A stretch of DNA of 64,000 nucleotides from Stachybotrys elegans. Lineage: Eukaryota > Ascomycota > Sordariomycetes > Hypocreales > Stachybotryaceae. Location of the stretch: NCBI GenBank assembly GCA_020746835.1, contig JAGPNK010000009.1, positions 620,001 to 684,000 of the forward strand, in the 5' to 3' direction. The position numbers and the translations under genes were made by a program. This document shows, in pieces, positions 21,308 through 32,731 of this stretch; the first letter of the stretch is position 1; every line of letters starts with the position of its first letter. The notes below the pieces were generated by a model, which was not told the origin of the DNA, did not search any database, and saw nothing but the letters and a program-made list of their open reading frames with translations.

Positions 21308-23204
21308 TCACCGATAGGCTTGAGAGAGCTCCCAGAACGTTCTGAGGATCGCGAGCCCGCCGACTTGTGTTTCGACAGTGCGTCCGCGGCCCCGATCGTT
21401 CGGGTCTGCCGCTGACACCCTCTTATCTTGAGACGGCTCCCTGGCGGCATACTGGTCCTTTCTGGGCTTCGTCATGACCTGCTGCCCTACCTCAGGCTGC
21501 ACCAGGAGAGCCTCACTCGTCATCTTCCAGCTGCCTGTCCCAGGCATCCATCGGTCGGCGCTGCCCCAGGTCATGTCCAATGGCGTACCGTCATTTCGGT
21601 AGTCGGTGCAGTTCTCGGCATGATGGTCGATGCCGTCCTCTTCCTTGGACACGGTCACCTTGAAGACGCTGGCTCCCCACCACATACCAAACTGACCATT
21701 CTGGTTTCTTGTGCCAAGTGCAGCAAGAGCATTGTATCGTACCCAGCCGATATACGACTGACACGCAGATGCATGTGAACTCCTGACCCGTTCCAACACC
21801 AACGAGTCATGCTTCTCCTGCATTTCTAGAGGCAATGGCTCGAGCGGAGCACAAAAAGCCGTGAGGTGGTGGAAAAATATAGACTTGAATGTTTGGGCAT
21901 CTTGCGAGCAAGTTCCGCTCGCATCGCACTGCTCCTCCAATATTCCACCTCGCCCAATGCCGCGCCATACTGGTAGCCTGCCAGGGGGAGGCGGACTTGA
22001 GTCGAGAGGAGCGTTGTCCACCAAGCTCCAGCCCGTTGCGGCAATGACCGACTGGACCAGAGCGTGGCCGTCCTCCAAATAAGATGCCATTCCCGTCGCT
22101 TCCCACAAGCCTCGTTGACCCGTCAGAAGGACGCCCTGGTTATACGTATAGACCATCTCATCGCGCAAATCGCACTCAGTGTTTCCGGCCTTCGACGAAT
22201 CAATGTGGTAGCCATCCACGAAGAGGCCTTGCTTGTTCATCATGTTAACATTCATCAACCACTTGTAGCCCTCGACGGCGGCGGCGAGATGAAGAGGATC
22301 CTTTTTGGGAAAGGCAACTTCGTTGATCCAAGGGGACGAAAAGTTGTCTCCGGGAAAATGATTGTACATGGATATAGATGCAGAGATCCATAGTTCGTTG
22401 GTGATTGCATTCTTGTAGGGTTGAAGGCGGCGGTTCCATATCATGCCGCCATGGCATAGTCTCGTGTCCCATCCACTGATGCCGAGACTCCAGAAAACCC
22501 GGGAGCGATGAGCAAAGCCACCGACCCAGTTCTGGCCATGCCATGCCATTGACTGCAATGCCTGTCCAAGTCCGCTGGTGGAAGCGCCGCCTTCTTTCTC
22601 CTTGTTGGGGTAGTGCAAGTCACCGTGCCGTTTTACGAACCTGATGGCCTCGAGCCAGCCGAGAACAACCCACAATATGTCATCGTAGGCCTGCGATATG
22701 TTAACACATGGCGGTTGCGATGAAGGGCTCATGGAGTGGTAAACTCACCTCACCCCGAATGGAAAGGATGTCTTGCCCAAAGAAAGAGCCAACAACCTGG
22801 GAAAAGTAGGACGAAATGAGATTCTCTTTGGCTTTCCAATCCGACATGGCATTGGAAGAAACATTGTCTGAACCGAGCGACGTCGATAAGGTTGAAAGCA
22901 TGCCCGATACAATAGTCTCGATGACGGCGCCCGTCCAGTCAATTGCCGATGACCATGTGCCATAGTCGGTGTCGAAGTAGTCGTGTTGAAGGACGGCCAA
23001 CGCCTCATAAGCATCGTCGAGAATTTCAGCATCTGCGAGTTGGGGGTGATTGGCCATTGGTTCAAAATCAAGAAAGCTGCCACGGAATGGTCGACATTCG
23101 GCGGGTGGATCTACCGCATGGCAGTCTTTCATTGATATGGCTGACACGCGAGTGAAAGCCCCAAGGCCAGTGAGGCCGACTAAGAGAAGCAGCGCTGCGG
23201 CCAT
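21308..23204 (-). CDS. Secreted glycoside hydrolase family 76-like protein
   Basis: Two exons (23204-22749 and 22690-21308) give 612 residues. A signal peptide is clear (MAAALLLLVGLTGLGAFTRV, cleaved near ISMKD). After the splice junction the protein reads AYDDILWVVLGWLEA, residues 153-167, with the adjacent Asp pair expected for GH76 alpha-1,6-mannanases. Further family blocks are CHGGMIWNRRL, YKNAITNELWI, YTYNQGVLL and YEDGHALV-like SYLEDGHALV. GH76 enzymes cut or transfer alpha-1,6-mannan and in fungi act on cell-wall mannoprotein or on foreign mannan. There is no hydrophobic tail, so it should be released rather than GPI-anchored, unlike Dfg5/Dcw1. The exact substrate is not predictable from the sequence. 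Confidence 0.88.
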
Positions 23205-24222
23205 TGTGGGAGTGAGTGTCGTGACGTGTATGGCCTGCTATCGCTCTCACGAGGCTGAGGCTACGATGCTCATTTTGGCGTCTCAGCATGCACGGCTTGG
23301 ATGGCGCACGTCTCGACCGATGCGGAGATTATTGACTGGCGGGTTTCAAATATGATAACGGCCGTCTATGGCAACATCAATGGGTGAGAGCCAGATATCA
23401 GTCGCGTCGGGAATGAAGAGTGGTTGGAAGAGGATGAGGAGGATCAAGACAGGCCAGGCAGGCTGAAGATAGATCTGCCACAGAGGAGCCCCACTGAGCT
23501 TGATGTCATTCTTTGCCAAACGCCGCCAAGACAAACCCGTAGCAGCATGTTGGCGCATCTAGATAATATCCTGTCCTTGCATCGGATTCATTGTCCATAA
23601 ATTAGGAGTCAAAGCACACAGCATTTGCGCGCTTCTGGCTCCTGGAAAATTAGGACCAGGTTTTGCATTTCGTCGAATTTCTGAGTCTTAATATGTACGC
23701 GGGTATTGGAGGTCTTGAAGAGGTTAGTGGGGCTGATAATGGATTGGATGGCTGGTGCGGGGATCCTGCAGATACACAGATACACGCTGTGGCACCTGAG
23801 TTTTGCGGTGCTGGCTTGTACCTGCTTTCACACATGCACGTTTCTCGTCCTTTGCTTTCACACTACTGGCGCTTGCCCAGCCCGTGCCACCCCTGTTTGT
23901 TTACTTTGCACCAAAACAGGCCTTGGTTCCAGGATGCAACCCTTGCCTCCATTTCCACGTCTCGTCTCTTGCTACACTCAACCTTGGCTTGCCTTTTGGT
24001 ACGCTTCTTTATTATCTTAGCACCTTGACCATTCGCTCTGGCGTCGTTTCTTCATCTGCTTACCGAACACGCATCCACGACGCGTCCTCCGCATCTTTTC
24101 AGCATTCATCATCGACTCCTTTTTGCAACTTTCCAAACTGCAAACGCGTCTTTGAACAATCATCACCAACTCTCCCTCGTCGACTCCCGCTCTTTTGACC
24201 GCGTCCGACGCGTCCTGGAGCT
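23205..24222. promoter_or_regulatory. Divergent promoter region
   Basis: About 1 kb between the start codons of the GH76 gene (-) and the spindle-pole-body gene (+). The 400 bases before 24223 are C/T-rich, consistent with a long leader; short frames there carry no domain. Confidence 0.55.
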
Positions 24223-27200
24223 ATGGAGGCCGACATCGCCAACAGGTATCGCTCTCGCATTCTCAGAGAAATGAAGGCCAATCGCGAGAACCCCTTCAAC
24301 TCACCCCCTTCTTCCACTGGCTCCCACGGCACTGTCAGCCCGACCATGTCCTCCATCTTCTCCGACCCTGACGGCGAGTCAACCCGCAGGCTCAACGAGG
24401 ATATCGCCAGAGTCACTGCCCCTCGCGGCTTGCCTGTCAACTGGGAGGCTGCTCACCGCAAGTGGCCCGAATTCTTTGGCATGCCCAAAGATCAGTCCAA
24501 ACCCATCTTCGCCGAGAACACCGATCATACCAACACTAGACCCTCGAGCTCCGAGTCGAAGGAGAACAAGCCGCCTGCACTGTCTGTCAAGTTTAACGAC
24601 GACACCACGCAAGATGTGTGGACGGGCTCCAAGAGGACGCGGGCCGAGATGCAGGCCCGCGCTGACACTGACTCGGACCTCTCGTCTATCCTGTCGAAGT
24701 CACCCGTCCGCTCATTCAACGCGGCGCATCTCAACAAGGCCACTCGGAACCCTAGCCCCTTGGCCAAGGTGCACAATCGCGTTCCCTCTGGCACGGCTGC
24801 CCAGTCGCAGCGCCAGCCTTCAATCACCGAAGCTCTAGACCGCCTACGACGAGCATCCCTCAGCCCCAAGGATGCGGAACAACGAGAGCGCATGACTGAG
24901 CGTGGATCTCCACCCATGTCCTCGGCCAAGTCGAGCCTCACGGCCGTTCCCCCTTCGCCTCATTCCATGGTCGAACATGACGCGTCCCATGTTCGCTCCT
25001 TCTTCATGCCAGACGTGTCCCATCTCGGCGACTTTGTGACAGGGACTCTGCGATTCAGTGGCTCCCTCAGGAACGGCGTTCCAGTATTTGTGAAGCACGG
25101 CAAGGTGCATGACAAGAGGGAGCAGCCGGCGACAAACCATGCCGAGGTTGATGGCGTTGAGGTTCCCGAGGATGAGCAAAAGATCTTTGTTTCCATGGAT
25201 ATGATCCGTGAAGAGATCATTTCTCTCCAAGAACACTATGATAAGGTCCAGGAGTATGCCGTGGACCTGCAGGATCAAGTTGAGCGACTGGAGATGCAGC
25301 TCAAGTCCCGCCCTTTGAGCGATCGGGGCAGCCATGCAAGGGAGACCCAAGAACTTATCGCCCAAAAGGATGGTGAGTAGACCCCCACTAACCCGCTGTG
25401 GTTCTTTGTCTAACATCAATAGGTCTCGAGATGGAAGTTAGAACGCTGCAGTCTCGACTGGAACAAGCATCACGCAAAATCAGCATCACTCAAATCGAAT
25501 GCGACTCGCTCTCCCAGGAGAAGGACCGCGCCGTTAAGAAACTGCAAGAAGCATGCGAAGATATCAACAAGCTCACTAGGAAGCTGAGCATCAAGGAGAA
25601 GGAGCTGGAAACAACCCATCGTCAACTTGAATTCACCGACCAGCTGCGTACCGAGAACGATACCCTTCGCCGCGATTTGATCTCCCTGAAGCACGGTCGT
25701 GATGCTATTGAGCTTGAAAACGCAAATCTCAAGTCCGAGAACGAAACAATGCGACAGGAGCTGGAGTCGTTGAGATCCGACAACAACAACACGCGTCGTG
25801 GACATCAGTCGCTCATAAGCGAGAACAAGTCCCTCCGCGCTGCCAACAAGGACCTCATGGAAGAGAACGAGGAGCTGCGTGAAACTCTTGACGGCGTGCA
25901 GCACGAGCTTGATGCCGCTCGTGAGCAGATCGAGAGTCTCCAGCAAGAACTTGAATCTGCCGCCCAGGAGAAGAGGACACTTCAAGAGGACAACGATAGC
26001 CTGGTTCGCCACAATGAGAAGTACTTCAGCGAGAATAAGGTTCTGCGCCGTGAGAACTCTGGATTCGAGCGTAGCATTCACGACTTGCACGACGAAAACC
26101 TCAAGCTCAAGGAGGAAGTCGACTTCCTGCGCCAGCAGTTGGACCATTGCCGCCCTGTTCCCAAGTCGAACCTGACCGAGCGCATGGAGGATGAGACTGA
26201 CGAGAATATGACCTCGGCTTTCTTCGTGCCCGACATCACCATGAAGACAGATGAGACTGGCCCCGTGGAGGCGGATGCTCAGGCAAAGGGTGAATTCCCT
26301 ACTCTGCCCGAGATCACCTCGCATACACAGGACGTGATCGATGTCACAGAGGAGACCCGCGAGACCCGACTTGAGACCGTATCTCACAGCGAGAAGCGCT
26401 CAAGGTCCAAGAACAGTGGCAAGTCGTCAACGAAGGCTGTTGTACAGAGCCAGAAGGTTGCGTTCTCGCTACCTGAGAAGACGTCATCTAGCACGAAGCA
26501 CGTCTCGCATGCTGCCAACCAGGGAAGCAAACGACGCAACACTCGCGGGACCCAGCAGGTCCTCTCGAAGCCGGCCGTTTTTCTCGATGATGACCACTTT
26601 GATGATGCTGACGATACAACCGGTCCTCAAACTGTGGATAACACTACCCAGAGCCAGTCTCTCGTGCTGAGTGTGAACCTGAAGGACTACAACGATAATA
26701 CAGATGCCTCTGTCCAGTCGCGAGCCAAGGATCACACGGATGTATCTCGTCGTTCCCGAACCAAGGATGTGGTAAAGACCAACCAGGCCTCTCAGAGAGA
26801 GCGATCTCAGTCACGATCTTCACGCAAGCGTACCGTTGTCACCGAGACTACTGTTGATAGCGTCAACACACACCTCACCCGGGAAACCTGCCCTACGCTC
26901 TCCAGCGATGCTCGCCGCGTTCTGGACGGGCTTTGCGCGCACAAATGTTCTAACTGCACTGTGTGCAGTCGCATTGCCTCCCACAAAACCGTCTTTACTA
27001 GCAAGGAGCTTGCCGAGGGCAAGAAGCGTGTCTCTATCCCCCGGCCTATCCCTGTGACGGACCGGGATCTCTCTGTGGAGGATCCAACTATGCGACCATA
27101 TCAGTCTCCAGGCCACGCTCTGGCAATGGTCATCAAGGGTCTTGAGGATGAGGCTCAGCATCTTCAGCTAGAGCTCACGCGCCTGCAGGCACAGTACAGC

Positions 27201-27455
27201 GGCAGCGACAAGTCTCACGGCCGTCGACAGCGTCTCAGCATGGCAGAGGGCATCCGCACTCTTCTTAAGACTCTTGAAGCCAAGAATGATCAGATCTACA
27301 GTCTCTATGACGTTCTCGAAGGACAGAAGGCCGCTGGCCAGGCCATGACTGAGGAGGAGGTCGAGATGACTGTCCTGAACATTACAGGCATGACTGTACG
27401 CGACGTGACGAGTGGAAGCGATCAGTTGACGTGGGAAGGCATTCAGGAGGCATAA
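24223..27455 (+). CDS. Spindle-pole-body/centrosome-type coiled-coil protein (Ppc89/Cep57-like)
   Basis: Two exons (24223-25372 and 25423-27455) give 1060 residues. The first 320 residues are Ser/Pro-rich and disordered. A long coiled coil spans roughly residues 325-625. After another disordered part comes a Cys cluster (CAHKCSNCTVC, near residue 885) and then a helical domain ending in GIRTLLKTLEAKNDQIYSLYDVLEGQK, the pattern I associate with the Cep57 microtubule-binding/Ppc89 centrosome-localisation region. The expected role is in building or anchoring the spindle pole body. The family call rests on this C-terminal pattern and overall layout; other coiled-coil scaffold families are possible. 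Confidence 0.75.
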
Positions 27456-27805
27456 GCAATGGCGAGGCAACTTGGACGAAAATTGGAATTGGATTCGCGT
27501 TCAAATCATGAATGGCGCAATACTGGCCTAGGCGATACTCGAAATGGGATGGGACTTTTGGTCTGCACAACGGCTGGCATTTCAGGGGAGTTGGTCGGTT
27601 AGGTTTTTGCTTTTAGGGATGATTTTCTGTATTAATAGCCCTTCGGAGTTGGGACAAGACTGAGGATGGAAAGTCATGATTGCATTCTACAATTCTACTT
27701 CTCAGGAAACTATTTGTGCGCCTCGAAAGAATCCATTCAACTAAATAACATGTGTGGTATGTGACCCTCCCTTGTTGCAGATGTCTGTTTTTATTTTTCT
27801 CCCAT
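27456..27805. other. Convergent 3' intergenic region
   Basis: 350 bp between the stop codons of the spindle-pole-body gene and NOC2; it should hold both 3' ends. Nothing else seen. Confidence 0.6.
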
Positions 27806-30157
27806 CTACTCATCATCTTCCACTTCCTCTTCTACCTCATCCTCGTCATCCTCTAGAAGCTCCTCATCCACGTTCATCTCATCGTCATCCTCCTCATCCG
27901 CATCCTCCAACCCAGCCTTCTCATCCTCCCTTCTCTTGCGGTCGTCCTCCTTGCGGGCCTCCTCGAGCATCTTCTGCTTCTGGGCGCGGGCCTTGCGCTG
28001 GGCGAAGACGTAGGCGCCGAGGGGCGTCTTGGCGACGTCGAGGTCGCGGAGGAAGGCGTCGACCTGGGAGCGGTCCTTGGGGGAGAAGTCGACCTTTAGG
28101 CGCTTCTCCTCGATGAACTTTGCGTTGGCCTCGAGCTTCTGGACGAGCAGGACGAGCTGAGAGACGAGCTTGGCGTTCTTGTTGCCCTGGCTCGCGGAGC
28201 GGGCTTGCTTGAGCCAGCGCTTGATCTGGATGACGACGGGCAGGCACAGCTCGGGGAAGGAGATGGACTTGGCCCACAGCAGGAAAAACTCGCCGAGGAG
28301 CTCAACGACCTGGTCGCCGACGCCGTCCTGGTAGACGCGGGTGCGGAGGTACGACTTGGGGGCCTTGTAGGCGGTGGCAAAGTCGAGGGCCTTGAGGGTG
28401 GTGGCCTTGGGGGGCTTCTTCATCTCGGCCGAGGAGAGGACCTCGAGCAGCGGCGAGGCGAGGGGGATGTAGGTGCCAGTGGCGCGAGAGGTGCGCAGCA
28501 GGGAGCGGACGAGCTGGAAGCGGAGGGGGAAGTAGAGAGAGGTGGGGATGAGGCGCATGGCGCCGAGGGTGACCTGGACGAGCGGGTAGATGAGGAGGCG
28601 GAGCTGGCTCTCCTTGCCGGCCTCGGCCTCCTTGAGGGGGCTGCAGTGCTCGGCGACGACGCAGGACCAGAAGTCGAGCGAGTGGGTGAACTGCCAGTTG
28701 TAGATGATGCGGAAGGCGTCGTTCTTGTTGTGGACAATGCTGTTGCGGAGGTGGATGGCGAGCTGGCGGATGAAGGTGAAGGCAGTGGTGTAGCCCACGG
28801 CCGGGTCGATGCCCCAGAGCTCGGCGGCCGAGTTCTTCATCAGGTTGATGCCCTGGAGGGTGTTTGCGTTGGTGACGCGGCAGCCCTGGACGAGGCCCTG
28901 GTAGGCGGCCTTGAGGACCGTCTCGCGGATGCCCTTGTCGCCGATGACGACGAGGCGGCGCAGGACGAGGAAGGCGGTGATGCGCGTCGTCTCGGAGCTG
29001 GCGGGCTGGGCCCAGTAGCCGACGACGGCCTTGGCGAGGGCCTTGATGAGCTTCTTGAAGGAGAGGAGGTAGGGGAGGACGGGCGTGAGGGACGACAGCG
29101 TCAGCTTGAGCGTCTTGTCGTCCGAGAGGGTGCGCAGGAGGTGCATGATGGACGACGTGTACGACTTGAGCAGCAGCGACAGCGTGCGGAACTTCTTGGT
29201 CTCGGTCTGCACGTACACCTTGCCGGCGGCCGACTCCTTGACGGGGAGGTGGTGGTTCATGACGGCGGGGATCTCGTTGAGCGCCAGCACCAGTATGTCG
29301 TTGTACACTTCTGGGCTGTTGATGGTCCACCGCATGCCGCTGTCGCCCTCGCCGTCGTCCTCGTTGAGGTGCGCCGCGCACCGGAAAGCGAGCACGACCT
29401 GCCTGGCGGCGCGAAGAGAGTTCTTGTCCGCCATGGCTTTCCGCCAGCCTGCGATGGTGGCGCGCGTGAGCTCGTTGGCTTGGGCTGCCTCCTCCTCGTC
29501 TTCGTCTTCGGCTGCTGCCTTGCCCTTCTTGCGCTTCTTCTCGGGCTGCTCATCCTCCTCGTCTTCACCGGCGCTCAGCTCGTCAACCTCGGCCAGGTCG
29601 GTGTTGTCGTCAAAGTCGAGGGCTTCAGGGTCGTTGTCCTTGAGGAACTTGTAGAACTCGGGATCCTTCTCAGCGAGGTCGTCCATGGCCTTTTTGCTCA
29701 TGCCACGGTCCTCCTCGTCGTCGTCGGAACCGCCGTCCTCGCTGTCGCTGGCAACCGGCTGCTCTGCGATGGATTCGGCCGAATCACTGCCGTCGCTAAG
29801 CTCTTCCTCGTCGTCGCCCTTGGCCTGGTTGCGTTTCCTCTTGCCAAGCTTGCCAGTCTTCTTGCCGGTCTTGTCGTCGATGATGTCGTCGAAGCCGCCC
29901 TGGAAGAAGTCGTCGACGCTCATGTCGGCGACCTTTCGGGCCTTGGAGCCATTGGGCTTCTTGACTTTGGCATCGTCGCCGTCTTCCTTGGGACCCTTGA
30001 GGAACTCGGCGTCCTTTGCGCGCTTGGCCTTCAGCTTATCCTGGATCTGCTGGCGCTGCTTGATCTTGGCGGTCGCTTTGCGGTGGTCGAGCACGCCCTT
30101 GAGGTGCTTCTTCTCAAACTTTTTGGTGGCCTTGGCGTTTTTCTTGGTGGCTCCCAT
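27806..30157 (-). CDS. NOC2: Nucleolar complex protein 2 (Noc2), 60S ribosome assembly and export
   Basis: An intron-free frame of 783 residues. The N-terminus is very basic (GATKKNAKATKKFEKKHLK) and is followed by alternating Lys-rich and Asp/Glu-rich stretches up to about residue 260, typical of nucleolar assembly factors. The conserved Noc2 helical domain runs from roughly residue 300 to 720 and includes ELWGIDPAVGYTTAFTFIRQ and SLYFPLRFQLVRSL. The tail is again acidic. Noc2 pairs with Mak21/Noc1 and then Noc3 to carry pre-60S particles through nucleolus and nucleoplasm. The start was set at the ATG leading into the Lys-rich block. It is head to head with VPS28, 376 bp apart. Confidence 0.93.
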   Translation of the reverse strand: MGATKKNAKATKKFEKKHLKGVLDHRKATAKIKQRQQIQDKLKAKRAKDAEFLKGPKEDGDDAKVKKPNGSKARKVADMSVDDFFQGGFDDIIDDKTGKKTGKLGKRKRNQAKGDDEEELSDGSDSAESIAEQPVASDSEDGGSDDDEEDRGMSKKAMDDLAEKDPEFYKFLKDNDPEALDFDDNTDLAEVDELSAGEDEEDEQPEKKRKKGKAAAEDEDEEEAAQANELTRATIAGWRKAMADKNSLRAARQVVLAFRCAAHLNEDDGEGDSGMRWTINSPEVYNDILVLALNEIPAVMNHHLPVKESAAGKVYVQTETKKFRTLSLLLKSYTSSIMHLLRTLSDDKTLKLTLSSLTPVLPYLLSFKKLIKALAKAVVGYWAQPASSETTRITAFLVLRRLVVIGDKGIRETVLKAAYQGLVQGCRVTNANTLQGINLMKNSAAELWGIDPAVGYTTAFTFIRQLAIHLRNSIVHNKNDAFRIIYNWQFTHSLDFWSCVVAEHCSPLKEAEAGKESQLRLLIYPLVQVTLGAMRLIPTSLYFPLRFQLVRSLLRTSRATGTYIPLASPLLEVLSSAEMKKPPKATTLKALDFATAYKAPKSYLRTRVYQDGVGDQVVELLGEFFLLWAKSISFPELCLPVVIQIKRWLKQARSASQGNKNAKLVSQLVLLVQKLEANAKFIEEKRLKVDFSPKDRSQVDAFLRDLDVAKTPLGAYVFAQRKARAQKQKMLEEARKEDDRKRREDEKAGLEDADEEDDDEMNVDEELLEDDEDEVEEEVEDDE

Positions 30158-30533
30158 TGTGAATGATTGCGCACCCGCGAGGTGGTCAGAGGCGGGATTC
30201 GGTGCAATTGGAAAGATGGGAAGTGCCCAATTGATGGTCTCGTCAAATCCAACAAAAATCACCACTTGGATTTTTTTTCCTCGACGCGAGCTTATCGATA
30301 GTACCCACCACCCCAAGCGGCAGGCGGTGAGAAATCTGCCATGGTCTAGCGGTCGCAACCCACTGTCTGATTGCGTATGGCTTCCTCGATCCCCGCTAAC
30401 CCCACGCGCCTGCTCCCATTGACTGCTGCCTGTCGCCTATACTTATACATCTCGTCCTACTTCTGCCGACCCTCACCATCGAGGCGTAACACGCTGCGCC
30501 GAATATGCCAATGCGGCGCTCACAGTATTGACA
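30158..30533. promoter_or_regulatory. Shared divergent promoter of NOC2 and VPS28
   Basis: 376 bp lie between the two start codons, so both genes must share this promoter region. No TATA box at a convincing distance was found. Confidence 0.6.
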
Positions 30534-31386
30534 ATGATCCCCCGTCAAAGCTATGCGCCGACCCCCCATAGCTACGTCCCCAACACGAATCTGTCTGCCA
30601 CCATCAACCTCGATGAGGTAGGGAAGCTTGCTCCAACATGCCTTGCCTGGTGCTTATACGTTGTCTTTGGTACAGGAAGTGAAGCTCACCAATACACGAG
30701 CCGAGCGCGACCGTCAGGATTCCCTCGCAGAGCTCTTCAGCATCATCGTGACCCTTGACGAGCTCGAGAAGGCCTTCCTCAAAGATGCGATCCCCGAGGC
30801 CGACTACACCGAGATATGCGATCGGTCGCTGAGACAGTACAAGGCACTGCTGGCAGAAGAAAACATCGCCCGGGAATTCCAAGGACTGGAGGAATTCAAG
30901 GCCAAGTGGGATGTATGTGCCGCCCGCCAATGCTTCTTCTGCGTTGCTTCTCCTTCCCCGACCGACTGAAGCTCACGACGGTTCACTTGACAGCTCGGAG
31001 TCCCACGCGCAACCGAACGCATCCGAGTCGGCATGCCCTCCACCACCGTCGATAAACCCTCCGCGCCACAGTCCTCCGCTGCCGCCTCCAGCAACAACAC
31101 GAGCGGCGTGCTGATCCTCGAAGCGACCCAGGAATTCATCACGTTCCTCGATGCAGTCAAGCTGGGCCTTCTGTCCAAAGACCAACTGCACCCGCTACTA
31201 TCCGACGTGATTCAGTCCGTGAACCGGGTGTCAGACAAGGACTTTGAGAACCGCGGCAAGATTGTCCAATGGCTCATCACGCTTAACCAGATGAAGGCCA
31301 CCGACGTGCTGTCGGAGCAGCAGGCGCGCGAGCTCGAGATGGATATACAGCAGGCATATCAGGGTTTTAGAAGGACACTGGAGTAA
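30534..31386 (+). CDS. VPS28: ESCRT-I subunit VPS28
   Basis: Three exons (30534-30617, 30676-30912, 30994-31386) give 237 residues. The N-terminal core domain is present (LTNTRAERDRQDSLAELFSI through CDRSLRQYKALL), then IRVGMPSTTV and a low-complexity Ser/Ala linker. The C-terminal four-helix bundle (ATQEFITFLDAVKL through DIQQAYQGFRRTLE) binds ESCRT-II. VPS28 acts with Vps23 and Vps37 at endosomes to sort ubiquitinated cargo into multivesicular bodies; in filamentous fungi ESCRT-I also serves PacC/Rim101 pH signalling. Length and domain order are normal for the family. Confidence 0.95.
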
Positions 31387-31462
31387 ATCTGTTTATTCTA
31401 CAGCATGACAGACGGCCGCGATGTCTATATAGTACCCCATACCCTCAAGCGCTTTTGTACTT

Positions 31463-32731
31463 TCAGACCAAAAAGGTCCAGAAACTAGGATACACAAATT
31501 CCTCCTCGAATATCCTCCTCACTTGCTCCAAGACGAATCGCTCAACCTTGTCAACGTTTTTCAAGCTCTGCCTGCCACTCTGGCTCCCGCCAATCTCGCT
31601 CTCCACCTTGACCTCTTGTAACAGCCCTCCGAACCGAGACTTGCTACTCCTGCTCGGCGTCCCTTTCTGCTGCTCTTCCTCGTCGTCTGGCCCAACCGCC
31701 GCGAGGGCGTCTTCGGGGCTGAGGAAGCAAAAGTGCACGCGCTTGCGGATATGTGCCAGCACGCCCACGCCATCAAAGGACATGCCCGTGATGTTCAGTT
31801 TCAGCGGAATGCCCACGAAACTCGGCATGGGGTAGTCAAGTAGAATCTCCGCCGTAAGATTCAGCCGCACATCGCCAGAGTATCGTATCCTGAAGACGGC
31901 CTGGACATCCTCGACTCTGGGCTCCCGCTTCGGGTTTGGCATGGCACCCGCCGGTATTTCCTCCTCATCATCTACAATGGCCGACTCGGAAGGGTGCTTA
32001 TCCCGCGTGGGCGGTCGCGATGTGCCTGCCGGCGTGCCTACCGACGTGGGCGCGAGCGTCGACACGCTGGCCTTCTCGCGCAGACGGGGCGGCATGAGGC
32101 TGGCCGGGAAGTTGTCCACCGAGATGCTGCTCTGCGAGGGCTGGCGGCTGCGGCTCGGCGTGCTTAGCTGCGACGTCGCTGCCGAGCCCATCCAGCTGCT
32201 CTGGAGATGCGCGCCCGCCACAGCCGCCAGAGGCGTATGGCTGCCAGTGCCGAGATGGCCCTGAAAGTAGTTGAGACCTGAGCCGCCGAGGATTCCAGGA
32301 GTCGACCCGCCGAGGATTCCAGGCGTCGACACGCCGAGAAATGGTGGGCTGCCGAAATCATGGCCCGGCATCTCTCCTCTCATAAACTCTTCTCGTAGGC
32401 CGCCTGCTCGTTTCCTCGTCATCGTAGCAAAGCCCTCCCTCTCATAGGCAGCCGTGGACGCTGTGGTGTCGTCTTCTCCCTCGCCCTCATCGCTCTCCTC
32501 CTCATCGTCGAGCTCTTCCTCGTAAAAGTCGGGCAACGGGTCCGTAATGTCCTTCAGCTCCAGCTGAGGTGGAATGGTGCCGAAATCGAAGCCATGGACT
32601 GTGACCGACTTGATGAAGCGAGGAAGCGCTACAGCTTGGAATTTGTCGTGAATGAATTCACGGATACGGTCGGCGAGTGCTTCGCCGTCGGGACCACTGG
32701 TGACCGTCTCCCAATTCAGGTCGATGGACAT
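31463..32731 (-). CDS. MDM12: ERMES complex subunit Mdm12
   Basis: An intron-free frame of 422 residues starting MSIDLNWETV, the family's usual first residues; an upstream in-frame Met at 32815 is not used by the family. The SMP lipid-binding domain spans almost the whole chain. It is interrupted by acidic (EEELDDEEESDEGEGEDD) and Gly/Ser-rich loops, and resumes with AVFRIRYSGDVRLNLTAEIL, FLSPEDALAAVGP and the C-terminal VERFVLEQVRRIFEEEFVYPSFWTFL. Mdm12 joins Mmm1 to Mdm34/Mdm10 at ER-mitochondria contact sites and carries phospholipids. The tail-to-tail gap to VPS28 is only 76 bp. Confidence 0.95.
   Translation of the reverse strand: MSIDLNWETVTSGPDGEALADRIREFIHDKFQAVALPRFIKSVTVHGFDFGTIPPQLELKDITDPLPDFYEEELDDEEESDEGEGEDDTTASTAAYEREGFATMTRKRAGGLREEFMRGEMPGHDFGSPPFLGVSTPGILGGSTPGILGGSGLNYFQGHLGTGSHTPLAAVAGAHLQSSWMGSAATSQLSTPSRSRQPSQSSISVDNFPASLMPPRLREKASVSTLAPTSVGTPAGTSRPPTRDKHPSESAIVDDEEEIPAGAMPNPKREPRVEDVQAVFRIRYSGDVRLNLTAEILLDYPMPSFVGIPLKLNITGMSFDGVGVLAHIRKRVHFCFLSPEDALAAVGPDDEEEQQKGTPSRSSKSRFGGLLQEVKVESEIGGSQSGRQSLKNVDKVERFVLEQVRRIFEEEFVYPSFWTFLV

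Noticed and set aside
25470..26387. 305-codon Leu/Val-rich frame on the minus strand
   Set aside because: Antisense of the coiled-coil region; Leu and Val arise from complementing Glu- and Lys-rich codons.
28302..29381. 359-codon His/Pro/Arg-rich frame on the minus strand
   Set aside because: An out-of-frame shadow of NOC2; the low-complexity composition is typical of a shifted GC-rich frame.
28205..30166. 653-codon open frame on the plus strand
   Set aside because: It is exactly antisense to NOC2 and reads as repeats of Leu/Gly/Glu/Val caused by GC-rich codon bias; NOC2 on the other strand has clear homology.
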